Assembly: GCA_025024175.1 (NCBI GenBank)
Contig: QCXZ01000041.1
Span: 12,953,786-13,017,785 of the forward strand
Length of the DNA: 64,000 nt
Source: Rhyzopertha dominica
Taxonomy: Eukaryota > Arthropoda > Insecta > Coleoptera > Bostrichidae
Direction: 5' to 3'
Positions 24,151-36,700 of this stretch are shown here, one piece after another. A model generated the notes under the pieces. It was not told where the DNA came from. It searched no databases and was given only the letters and a program-made list of their open reading frames with translations. The first letter of the stretch is position 1, and each line of letters begins with the position of its first letter. Made by a program: the position numbers and the translations under genes.

Positions 24151-27100
24151 ATGAAAAGTATAACAGAAATAAAAAGTACAATAGGGGACAATTGGAATAT
24201 AGTTGTCTCTGTCTTTGTAAAGGTAAATACAAGTTTTTTTCTTTCATCACAATCTAATAGCCGTCTTTCAGGCAGTATTTTTGATGCTTCCTTTCCTCAT
24301 CTTGCCCACAAGTTATTACTTCATATGGCTGGTGGCTTTAATTTTATTTTGGGAATATGATGACATAATTAAGAAGAAAAGAGAGAAGGAAAAGTACGTA
24401 AAAGCATGTACATCACTTCTAGAAGACAAAGATATGNTCTCTGAAGTAATAAAAGATCTTCCTTCTTGGGTTGTTAATATTTATATGTCAATAAATCTTT
24501 GGTAATTCCCCAGTTTTTAGGTGACGTACCCAAACGTACACAGGGCAGAATGGCTGAACAAGGTAAGTCAGTCAAACCAATTATGCTCCATTTGTCAAGA
24601 GAAAGGTATTCATTTAAGATTTTCAAACAACTGTGGCCTAACACCAATCAATTTATTGAAAAGAAACTGAGAACATCAGTCCAGGAAAAGATTAAGAAAA
24701 ATTTTGATTCCTTTCGATTTAGGACAGTTGATTTTGGATATACAGTATGTAGATTATAGTTTTAAAAATCGTAGGAAGATTAAAAATATATTCTTGCAGA
24801 CTCCGAAAATTAAAGGGGTGCAGGTATACAACTACAAGGAAGTTAAAAATGAAATCATTATTGATTTTGACATAGAGTTAGATTTAGTACCACAAACGAA
24901 GGATTACTTTATTAATAAACTGCTTTTTAGGTATGATGGGAGTTGTGACATTAGTTTTAGTGTCTATGGAATTCAAGGTTCTATTAAAGATTTTCGAGTA
25001 AGTATCAATTTTGTATATTGAAAATAGTAAAACAGATATAGAAATTTGTCTTTAAGATTACAGCAGAACTTCGCATAGTTCTAAAACCTCTAATGCCGAA
25101 ACTTCCACTTGTTGGTGGCTTGCAGATATTCTTTTTGAACGTGCCTGAAATTGATTTTGATGTTCAAGGAATCGCCAGGGTGCCTGGTTTTAAAAGCATA
25201 TTTCGAAGAAGAATTCTAAAGCTGACTGATAATTTGGTCTTTCCCAACAGAATTCCAGTTAAACTAAGCAAATCCTTGGATAATAACAAGCTGGCTTCAA
25301 TAGAACCAGAGGTAAGCAAAGTTGATTTCGGGCACTTTGGCTTATGGCCCATTAGATAATGTACCTTTAGGTTCTTGTTTAAATTTAAATGTTTGAACAG
25401 GGAGTATTACGTGTTCATGTAATTCAAGCAAAAAACCTGGAGAAAAAGGACTCCAATGTTTTAGGAAAAGGAAAATCTGATCCCTATGCTACTATCACAG
25501 TTGGGGCCCAATCATTCAAAACAAAAGTAATTCCAAATGTCACCTGTCCAGTGTGGGATTACTGGTGTGAGGTAAAACATTTTGTTACAGAAAATTCTTA
25601 CATTAAAGTGTAGTTTTATGTTTTAGATTCCAAACTACAGCACTTGGATATTGAGGTTTTTGATGAGGATTTGAGTAATGATGACTTTTTGGGAAAGTAG
25701 GTATAGAATATACATATTTTGTGCTTGCTAGTTTTCCTTCAATGATTGTAGTGTATTGTTGGATATACATGAACTAATTGAGAACGGGGATGCAAACCAG
25801 TGGATAAACTTGGAAAATGTTAAACATGGAAAGATCAATCTGCAGTTCAGTTGGTTGACGCTCAGCACATCCCTAGAAGATTTGGAATTTGTTAGTGATC
25901 CAGTTAAAACTTCTCCATTATAAAACTAGTTTTTTGTAGGCTGTTTCACAAGAAAACCATTTAAGTACTGCTTTACTAACAGTGTTTGTAGATGATGCCA
26001 AAAATATACCTGTATGTTGGAGTTTTGTTATAAAAAAAGCCAGTTATAGAGTCTGTTTTCCAGCTGCCAGGTCCTCATAGAAAACCAAACCCAGCAATAG
26101 TACTCACAGTTGGAACATTTGCCCAAGAAACTAAAGCTAAAAAAAACTGTACTGAGGCTAGCTGGGGACAAGGATTCAGTTTCTTGCTACCGAACCCAAA
26201 GACAGATGCACTTTTCATTACTGTGATGGACGGCAGAACTAACATTGTCCTTGATGATTATTCCTTTAATGTTGGATCTTTGTTGGATGAACCAAATTTG
26301 GAAGCAAAGAATACAGAATTCACATTTGAAAAAGGGACTGTCTTGAGGTGTTCTCTAGAATTGAGGATTTTAAAAGATAGTACTCTGGTTACAGATAATG
26401 TTGAACAAATGGATGGACAGGTGCTGGCTAACGATGGAGGAGAAATTTATCATGCAGAGCAAAAATTAGAAAATACAAACAACTTAGTTCATAGATCTCC
26501 CAGTTATACAAGGTATTTTTATATTGATGATAGGTCCTTAATAAGATTATGTTAATTATGTTCATTTGTTTTTTTAAGTTCTGCGGGTGATTTTGGACTG
26601 GGACGTGTTCAACTAACACTTCGTTATAGTGAACCAAGACAAAAGCTTATTGTAGTTGTCCATAAGCTGGCGTAAGTAATATTTCATAAAAACTTCAACG
26701 TAAAGTTAACTACTTAATTTACAGGAATTTATCTGTAGTAGATGATACAGATGAAGTGTACATCAATTTATGCTTAATTCCAGGGTCTACCAAAACAAAA
26801 CAAAAAACAAAGGTTTGAGCAAACTTTCTAATGAAATTGTTTATTGTAAAGTTTATTCTAGAGCATGTGGGGAAGGAACCCTGTGTTTGATGAGACAATA
26901 GAGTTTTCGATAGCCGAAGAACATTTGGCCAAGCGCTCTCTGTCTGCGACAGTCAAGATTAAATCTAAGAGATCCATGTACAACAAAGTTATCGGACAAG
27001 TATGTATTGGTAGAAATTTATCATTAACAGTGAGTATTCACTATATATGTTTCGAAGATTCGATATGTTTGTTTTATATGGGGGAGTCACACAGCAATGT

Positions 27101-27201
27101 TGGCATATAAGTGACATCTTCTTTTACAGGTGACCGTTAAATTCGAGGGAATGATTTTGACGCAATCATATACTTCCTGGTTTGATTTGTGCAATGCTTA
27201 G
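24151..27201 (+). CDS. Extended synaptotagmin, downstream diverged tandem copy
   Basis: Coding exons: 24151-24222, 24272-24469, 24521-24562, 24619-24744, 24800-24876, 24931-24997, 25057-25311, 25401-25571, 25614-25696, 25752-25890, 25940-26011, 26064-26512, 26579-26671, 26725-26812, 26862-26999, 27130-27201; phases agree and give 713 aa. Domain order is as in the upstream gene: membrane segment 25-50 (YYFIWLVALILFW), SMP about 91-275 (AEWLNK; KPLMPKLPLVGG), C2A about 280-395, C2B about 418-535 and C2C about 587-705. C2A keeps its acidic loops (D296, D306, D353, D355, D359, D360). C2B has PNPA instead of PDPY (D to N at 443), and C2C has a shortened first loop (VVDDTDEVYINL). Many exons have the same length as in the first copy (198, 42, 126, 67, 171, 83, 93 nt). 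Exons equivalent to 10+11 and 13+14 are fused. Several donors are weak (GTTGTT, GTTAGA, GTTAGT). One ambiguous base lies at 24436. The intact frame argues for a working paralogue. Confidence 0.88.
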
Positions 27202-27749
27202 TGTAGGCACAACAAAAACTGTTTTATATGCTGTGGTATAATTGATAACAACCTAACAACCTCCAAAGTCCAATTTTTGTATTTATTAATTTGAACAAAT
27301 AAACTTTAACCAAAATGTAGGTACATTATTTCTACAGAAGATACACAATACCAGCTGTATTCTATAAATTATTACTATTTTTTATTGTGGTATTGGGCTT
27401 TATTTTACCTTTTATTTACCTACCTACCTTCTGTTTGAGACCTTTAATGTGTCCACTTTCTACTTTGTGTTGACTTTTATTCTATTATTAATTGTCAATC
27501 TAATAAGTAATAATTATTATTATTGTTTGCTCTGTGCTATTGCGTTCTGTGTCTGTCAGTGTCATACTGTCATATGCCAATGTCACTTGTCACTTTCTAA
27601 TTTTTAAGGTTATGTGCGAAATGCTGTGACAACTAGGGGTTAGAACATTTAAATTAAGTTTCTAAACAGAAATTTTGTTAATTTTACGTGAGTATTTTCA
27701 TGTTAATTATTTCAGGCTTCTTATTAACGGCTGTTCTTTGTAGGAAAGA
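27202..27749. other. Spacer between E-Syt copy 2 and mRpS12, with likely 5' UTR intron
   Basis: AATAAA at 27298-27303 fits the end of the E-Syt transcript. Near the S12 start, ACGTGAGT (donor at 27688) and CTTTGTAG (acceptor ending at 27743) outline a short 5' UTR intron of about 56 bp just ahead of the ATG. A second acceptor-like TTATTTCAG ends at 27714. Confidence 0.45.
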
Positions 27750-30700
27750 ATGAACATCATCCAGCAAGTTGTTAGGAAACTTCCACAAGTGACAAGTTCG
27801 CTCTTACAACCGAAACCAAGTATAAACATGGACAAATCAATGTTGCACTTGACTGATGCACTGAAACAGTTCACTCTAAAAAGTATGTATTGATGATTTT
27901 AGTTTTTGAAGCATCATATGCGGTTCTTGCTAGTGTAGTGTAAACAGCGACAACAAAATTTGTTGGGGCCTTTCGAAAGGCTTTATGTTGCACTGATATG
28001 ATAATTATGCTAGAAATTTATGAAATTGATCGTGAAGTGCCTTGGTTAGCATGCAGAAAATGAATTGTCATCTATTTGTTTAATAAGACCAGTCGTTTTT
28101 TTATGTCTACATTAAATTTGGTATATTTTAAGAAACCATTATAACTATGAACAAGTTTATTATATAATGGCATAGGCAAAATCTCATGATTTTCTCATTT
28201 TTGCACTATTTAGCTAGGTGGAATGTTATAAGAACGAAAAATAGATATAGGTACTGCTTTAAAGTCGTCTGTTAACAAAGTACAATTGTTTTGTTTACCT
28301 ACATGAAATTTAAAAGCAATGTGTTTTTGCCAGATCTGCAGAGTTTCATTAGGTTTAGGAATTTGTCATGAGTAATATATCAGCAGAATATTTGTGAAGT
28401 ATCCATGTACATATGTATAAGTAGCTGCAATATCCATTCGTAACCTTTTTTGACTTTGGTGTTTACTTGTTTCATCGTCTCATTCATTGCCATAATGAAT
28501 AACGACAGCCTTAAAACTACTGCTTACCTCAGTTGATCCTTTATTTCCAGCTCTTTCTATTGCAATTTTTATATGCCAAATGCAACTTCAATTATTCTGG
28601 CACAGCCTTTTTATTGCTGCAGTATATACTAATATATATGAACAAAAAAGTCTTATTATCTGCAAAATTACTTTAATATTTTAAGGTGACCGGTTTCAAA
28701 GTTAAATGCTGCCTCATCATCAGACCACTATGAATAGAAAGGCATAATTCTACATACAATTAAATTAAAATTATTATCCATCGATTAGACAAATTTAGAC
28801 TACTGTCAGATCTATGTTATTATCATTTCCACCTGAACTCCATTAAAGTGCCAATTTACAATTGACATAATATGTAATACGTATGTAACCAAATTTCTAT
28901 AATATGTCACAATAAACCTCATAAGTACATGTTTATGAATGTGTTCACAATAACTGTATGTAAAAATTACGATTATGTATCAGTTGCGCATCTACATAAA
29001 ACCCATGTGAAGTACATATTACATATTACGTTAATTGTGGCACTTAATCAGTTACGTAGGTTCAAAATTAACATGTGAACTTACAGTTATTTCATCAGCA
29101 CATTTATTGGATCTAATTATTTCTAAAATTTCATTAAATTAATAATTGTCCCTTTTGTACGGTATGTAAAATATCAACATTGCTATTAATTTCGAAATTG
29201 TGTCCTTTACCTAAAAGATGATTTGCAAACAATGAATTATTTTGTGTCAGTCGCCAGGATCTTAAAAAATGTTCTTATATTCTTGTTTCACAATTTCTAA
29301 AAGTTTGGCTTCTTATATAGGTACATAGTTCTTTGTATCATAATTTCTACACCCCACATTTATCCATTATTGGTACTATAACTTTGCTATTAAAAAGAGC
29401 TTTTTCCAAAGTTAAGGTAGGTTTAAATGTAATTTATACATTTTCTTTATTTAATTTTTTTTGTTAATGTTAAGTACCGACAAAGAAATTGATGAATAGT
29501 TTCTATTAGACTGTGAAGTATTCATTGTAGGAAAATTTTCATGTATTAATTTTTTATAGCTTAAAAAATTAAAGGAATCCAGAGATAAAAATACTTTATT
29601 GTACTTTTATATAATTCTGTTACTCCAAAGTAAGGTCAGTTTAATATTTAATAATAGTATGGTTAATGTTGGTTTTTTCAAACATGACCAGTCCATTTCC
29701 CTATATACAGTGTCAAATGTCTTTGTCTTTTTGCCAGTAATCTTTCATAAACTTGTACAGATATAAACTTATTTGTTTCATGCCTTTCTATACACATCTA
29801 ATATCACTAATTGTTGTAATCTCTCTTAAGCTCCTTGGCGCAAAGGGTGCCATGTCATTTTGTCTATTCCATCTAATTTTTAATTACCTTCAATGCTTTC
29901 TTACATTCTTCCAAGCTTTTGGTTTAGGTTTCAGCACTATTCCTTTTACCAGTTTTCTATCAAACTTGTGCTCTTCATATGTGGTCTTTGTTTAATTGCT
30001 TGTTCCGCTGTGCAGTTTTCTTTTTTTTTTCTTTGACACTTTTCTATACAACATGGTCTGACAGTAGCTGTATTGTCTGCTTAACTTCATCTCCATAACA
30101 TATGTAATTTCCATGTCCTTTAATTTGTATTGTTATTATATCAAGGGGTAATGTCTCTTGCTGCTCTTCCTTTATTTCAGTGATTCCTACATTCATCAGT
30201 TATTTATTATTTATTTACATGCTTTGGATTCTTATAGAATATCTCAAAAACATGTTCGTGCCTGATAGTTTTAGTTTTATTGCTTTTGTTATTCCATCTG
30301 CTATACCATTCTATGATATCTCATTTGTACATATATTTCATTTTCTTTCTTTTTACCTGGTCTTTGATAACTTTTGGAATATTGCTTTCTTGTTTAGTGT
30401 AATAATCGTTTTCTACTATTTTCATCTTGATGTCCCACTTCTCGCATACATTTAAATCGTTATCTGTGAAGGTATTCACCTCTAATTTTAAAGTTTTCTT
30501 TTAATTCTTATAAATACATTGTTTTTATTTTAATTTCTTTCAAAGTACCTATTGTAATTGTTGTTTGATTTTCTAGATAATGCTCTCTTATGCACATGTT
30601 TTATGGTTTTTATTATTTAGTTTCTAGCATTCATGTGCTTTAAAATATTCCTATATTCTTTGTTTAATCTATATATTTCTGTTATTCTGCCAGTTAGCTG

Positions 30701-33700
30701 CTACATTTGCGTTTGCTTGGTGTTTTTGGATTCGTTTGTTTTTACGAAATAATTCCTTGTCATTTTCTTTCCTGTTCCTGGATTCATCGCCGATAAATTA
30801 ATTAATATTGTAAACTCTCGCCAACCTGTTGTTATGTAACCCCCATTTCTCCTATTTGCTCCGTTGCTTGCCTGGTAGCAGTACTATTGCAATTGTGTTT
30901 TGATTTTGATGTTTGTTTTGATAGCAATAATGCACAATTTCATTTAGCACATGGGCATGGGCACAGATTTTTAGTTTATGGATTTCAGGTAGAAGGTGCT
31001 GAAATATAAGATATAGCAGCAGTAACAGAATACCAATTTTTGTAATGACAGTAGAATGCCAGTCCATAATAATTTAATATCTATCTAGATCTCTTACACA
31101 CCTCCTAAGTAAATGTAGCGAAATACACGTTACTTTTTGTATTTCTCATTTTAAAATTTTCCAATTAAGTAATCAAGAGGAGCAAATATACCTATTACAT
31201 TTAAACTATTTGTTAACCTATATAATGAATTATTCAGCAAAGATTTTAGCTCTATTCTGGACAAACGTAAATATTACCAGCTATTTCGTAACAACCCATC
31301 ATTTTTTTAGGCACGACTTACAGATGCGTCAAAAAATGTATTGATGAAAGCATGAGGTTGTGGCACCTTGGCTATATAGATTCCCTTTTGAAAATCACTT
31401 GTGTAGTGACAATTGTAAGAACAATAGATTATAATTTCGTGCATAAAACAACGAAAAGTTAGTTAAAGCCCTTTCTTCATGATGACTAAATAAGTAAAGC
31501 TCAGATGAATGGAGCAAATACTAATAGACAATTCATACAACTCGTCGTCAACACTATTTTCAGCAAATTAGACGCCCTTTTGTTAAGAACTTGCAGCTTT
31601 GTACGTTCTTATTCATGAATGGCGTGACAGATTACGATCTGCAGCATAATGTTATGGACAGACTTTAATTATTGTGTAGCGGTCAGAAGCAATATGACGG
31701 TCGTTTGGAAAGATCTCCATCGCAACCGCACATAGGGTTAGCTTACTCACTGGACCATACAGGGCCGTACTCGGACGTACTGTTTCCGAAAATGTGAGGT
31801 GACAAATGCAGCAAATGTGCACTGAAACAAGATACGTAAATTTTAGTAGCATGATGGATCAGATCAGGCACGAGTTTAATAAATAATGCGTCATATTAAA
31901 CGAGTACTCTGCTGTACTGATTTTTGAAATGCGGGTTGCTCAAAATCTCCCTTTGGACTAGGTGTTTTTTTTAATATGTCAGTAGCATAGACAGTGAGAT
32001 TCTGTATTCAAATTTGATTTGTTTGCAACACGTGATAACTAACAAAACAAAGCTAATGTTATCAAAAACAGTAAAACAATACGCTTCATTATTTAGCTGT
32101 CCTCGGAATAGAGGCGCCACTTTAGAACCGACAACCCTATCCGTGAAGGTATTTGGTGACGTCACGGGTTGACTTAACTATAAATATTTAAATTTTGGTT
32201 GACGATCGTAGGGTCAAGGACCGAAAGGTACAGGGTGTCTACTTTGTCTTATAACTTGTCGATGATATCATCCGTACCCCAGAAGATACCTCTATACCTG
32301 GTACGCCGACTCATGGCCAACCCTCGTTATTTAAGAATAAATTTGAGGTAACCCTTTCTTAGCGGATAATGGCGGATGAGAAATGACGTCGAGTTCTACC
32401 GCAACATTCAGGATAGTTTTCAAGCTGTAGTGTACTATAAATTCGTTATTCCTTTATTGGCCCTTGCCTTGCGTATTGCGTATCTTGAAGGTGTATAGAA
32501 CGTCAAACACAACATCCATGTACTAAGCGGGATTCGAACGCGCAGCCTCGGGGTTCACAGGTAGACACGCTACAAAGTGATCACCTGGTTGGGTTTGAGT
32601 ATATTCTATCGATGAAGTATCAGCCTACTAACAAGATATGTTGCGAATATTTCAAAACTGTTTTATACCTATCACAAAATCAAACAACAATTGACATTGT
32701 AATCTGGCAATCCTGTAAAAAGTAGTGCACCTCTTTACAGTTTACTTTTGTGAGCTTCTCGACAAAATCTTTTGGATTTTTTTAACCCAAAGGTAACTCG
32801 AAATATGAATGGTGTCCATGCCTAGCACCATCTCCAGATTTAACGAAATTTGGTATTCTTTTGTTGGGCCACGTTAAGCAAATGGTTTATAAAGAAGAAC
32901 CGACTACTCGGGAGGATATAACGGAACAAATTTATCATACCTTTCGTAGTGTAGATGAAAATATTATAATGGGTATGAACAACTGTTTATTAATTCGGCT
33001 ACGCGTTTGTTGTCGTTAAGCTGGTGGATATGGAAGATTAATCTAATTTTATTATTGGTTCTGTTTAAATATATTATTGTGTTAATGGATTTTTACTGTT
33101 TAATTGGTCATTTGTACTGAGTTTCGTATTAAATCCTTGATTGTTGTCACTAAGCTGCTACTTCGGCTAGTAGCGTGTCTACTACTGAGTATCCAAATTC
33201 AAGACTCAAAAGGCGTCACGACTGTGTACTACGAGAAAAAAATCCTGATAATCGCTCTATAACACGTGATTATTTGAAATTAAAAAAAAAACGCTAATTT
33301 CTCAAAAATCATTGGAGGCAGTACCATCTTTTGATACTGGCAGAAAGAGAATTTGCAAAATAAAATGTTGTGTCTCATTAAAAAAATGTAAGTTATTCAT
33401 GTTTAAATGGATAAATATTGGCATCCATAAATTTTATGGAACAGTAGAATATACCTACCCGTGTAACACCTGACAAAAGTAAATTATTCGTTTCAAAAGT
33501 GATTTTCGGAAATTGCATTCCTCTAATTTGTATCGAGGATTTTTAAAATGGCGCCAAACAATATTAAAATGTCAAATTTAGTACAAATTTTGAAATAATT
33601 CCGGAATAGTGCTACTTAAACCAAATGTAATATTAACAAACCAGCATGTATTTTTAGCCGAAATTGAAAAATTCACTAATAAAGTAACCACGTTAGTATC

Positions 33701-36700
33701 CGCTTGCTGTATAACCGCTATTTGGACACGTCAGTGATTAAAATTGCATGCCTGACAAAGGTGAAGATAGAGCAATAATATACTATAATGTCGGTACCGC
33801 ATATGTATATGGCTAGTTTTCTCTATTCTTCATAGAGACATTTGTCATTAAGTGTGGGTACTTTTTGTAATTTTCTTGATATTTCCGCTAAGTTAATGTT
33901 TTCTAAATTTGATTGAATATTATCAGTCGGAAGAAAATCCACTAAAACCACATCTAGCTATTAGTGACGAAGTATGTTTCAACATCTTAATCACATTCAT
34001 AGTACGGCCCTGTTTTCAATCTCTCTCCAAACAGCTACCCTTTGGGACCAAAGGCAGGTGACGCATCGTGGACATTGTCCAGCGTGACAGTTGAATACCA
34101 CAAACCACAATACGTTTGCTCACATAACGCTATATTACACCAGGAAATGGGAAAATGTGCCAATAGGGATTATAGAGCTGTCCGGCGGTCACTACTGGCC
34201 ACACACGCATTTTAGGGTGTCCCACGAGTCTTTTGGCTGTAGAACCTGATTTGCAAAACCAGACGTCACCGATATATCCAAAATAAAATGCTGAACTTTC
34301 ATAAAAATGTTTTATGGAAACAAAAATGAATGTATATTATGACTTAAAACTATTCAAAAGAATTAGTAGGTTTATACCGACTGGACATGGTCTTTTGAGT
34401 TGATGTTTCAGTATGATTTGTTGTAAAATACTTTGCATAAAAAGACGGCAATAACATACGTAAATGATTACGGTTTTAAGTCTAAGATGACTGATGTTTG
34501 GTAAATCTAGCTTCTAGCTGTGAGGGTCTGTAACACCACTACCTGTGCAAGTGAAAACCAAGAAGTACCTACTGGGACATTTTCAAAATTTGCACATAGT
34601 TTGTGTCTGTGCAAAAAGTATTTATCCAAAAAAGGTAAAAGATATCGATGTCTAATTCAACTGATTTTATTGCAAAAATGCAGAGATTTGTCTGAAATGA
34701 GACATATGGTATAAAAAGGAATGATCTTTATAAAAAGTCTTTTATGAAAATTAGCATGCAAGACTCACGTCAAAGTTGAAACAATCTTTCTATAAATCAC
34801 ACCGTGCAAATAGTTTTTTTTATAAAGATCATTATTTTTTAAATCTTGCCTGGTCAATCCTGTACGTAGAACGTCCCAAGAATAGCACTGAAGATGGTAA
34901 CATCAAGACGCAAGCGTTCTGCATTTTTTTTTCTCAAAAAAGTCAGTGGAATTACGGAGAGTTGATACTCTTAATTATGATCCTTATTATTCGTATTTCT
35001 TACCTGATAAAATTAAAGAAACCTTATAGCTTATTAAAATAATGTAGATATTAATTTTAACCATGATGGTGTTACGTTTAAAAATGTTTAGAAATTATCG
35101 ATTGAATATTGTTGAACAAAGGAACTTGTTTTATCAGGCCGTCTAGAAGAACTGCAATATCCAGTCTCTGCGATTATTTTGGTGTGTAAATTGCATAACT
35201 TGACGATGCCACGAGGTATCTTTGAAAAAAACCCTTTGGTTTATTGGCGAGAGGACAAAGCATTCTTAAACAGGTTTAAAAATACGAGATGTTCCATTTA
35301 CTCCTATGACGTCACTGTTACACTGAGCACCCTGTATAATCGAAAGTATTTTTAGTATAGCAATTATGATCCCAGATGAGGTCCCTTAAAATTTCTTCGT
35401 GAAATTATTGAATTTATCGCACTGGATAAAATGCTTTATGGAGAGTATACAAAGTGAAGAAATCAAAATGCATCACAATTCATCTAGACTAGATATAAGC
35501 ATAAACGAGACCAAGAGCAATTAAAAAATTAATTTTTATTATATTACTAACAGATTTAAATATATTATTAACACGTATAAGAATTAAAATATATATAATT
35601 TAGTAGAACTTGTTGCATTAACAAAACGTTTCTCGTCTTGCCGTTTGAGAGTCACTGTATATTAAGGGGCGGAGCAAACTTACGGTACTTTATGTACTAT
35701 ACTTAGATAGAGATAGAACATAAAATTTCTCATTGATTTAACGTAAAATGCAAAACTAACTTGCAATAGTAATGAAACGAACCAATCACGGTTATATAAG
35801 AAAGGTTGAAAAGGGGTGTTATTCTTACATCGTTTATGACTTCTCGGACGCCTTAAAATGTTTGTACTTATAGTATGCACTTACCCCTGCGGACAAGACG
35901 GTCTTGCTGGTGCGGACAGATAAGACTCGGTGGTTGGAATTTGTTTTCAGTGCTATTCTTTACCTATAAGTTTTCTATACCGCTCTGTGGCATCTTTGTT
36001 GTTATCGCATACGGTTACAGGAAAATGGCGCTATATACTTTGAAACTTCATCCTCTCTCATTTGGAAATAAAAAAAATTCGTTCTCGTATGTTAAAATAG
36101 TTTAAATCCTTTACAAGTTTATGAGTTTTTGAATGCTTTTTGGTACAGGAGACATAACACTACGCCGATTCCGCAAAGGTTACACTCCAAAAAATAAGGT
36201 TGATGTATTCGAGATTTTTTCTAAAGATCATTCTAAAATAATTTACGGAATTCATTCCATACTTTACGGTCTCACCTTATTTCTTTAGAAGCAACATGCC
36301 TAGTGCCTCATAATTTGATGGCGTATGTACACCTCCACCAGGGCTCGTTTATTAACACTTAAAAAAAAATTCGTAAACTGCTAAAGTATCCTACGCTGAC
36401 TTAATATCGTTTCTATGTTGCAACCTAGAATAAATATTGAATTTAAAGGGAAAAATGTCAAAAAAAGTTTTAATTTGCCGTTATATTATCTTAGAATTTA
36501 AACTAAGGGGTATTTCCCTGGAAAGCGACATTGGGAAGAAAAGAAATACAGCCAATTAGAACACATCTGAACTGCCGATTTTGTTGGATTGTTNTAGAAT
36601 TGGCGCTTTTGAGTGGAGTTACTCAGGCTATAAACCAATCCACAACTGTTTTTAACCCCAAATTAAGATATCGTTTCGCGCTTTTGTTTTTCTTTATCAT

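Noticed and set aside
25164..25352. Minus-strand frames opposite E-Syt exons
   Set aside because: Antisense shadows of conserved plus-strand coding exons; no motifs.
24151..27201. Downstream E-Syt as a pseudogene
   Set aside because: All 16 exons join in frame with no stop, and domain order is complete; divergence is concentrated in loops.
29750..30455. Hydrophobic plus-strand frames as membrane proteins
   Set aside because: They come from T-rich low-complexity sequence in the mRpS12 intron, which yields Phe/Leu/Ile-rich translations by composition alone.
32490..32605. tRNA gene on the minus strand
   Set aside because: Good B box, but the A box and acceptor stem are broken; a tRNA-derived SINE fits better.
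33960..34220. Another mariner transposase (ISDEVCFN, then [18 protein letters not shown])
   Set aside because: Resemblance to the first catalytic Asp region is too weak and the frames too broken to support a call.
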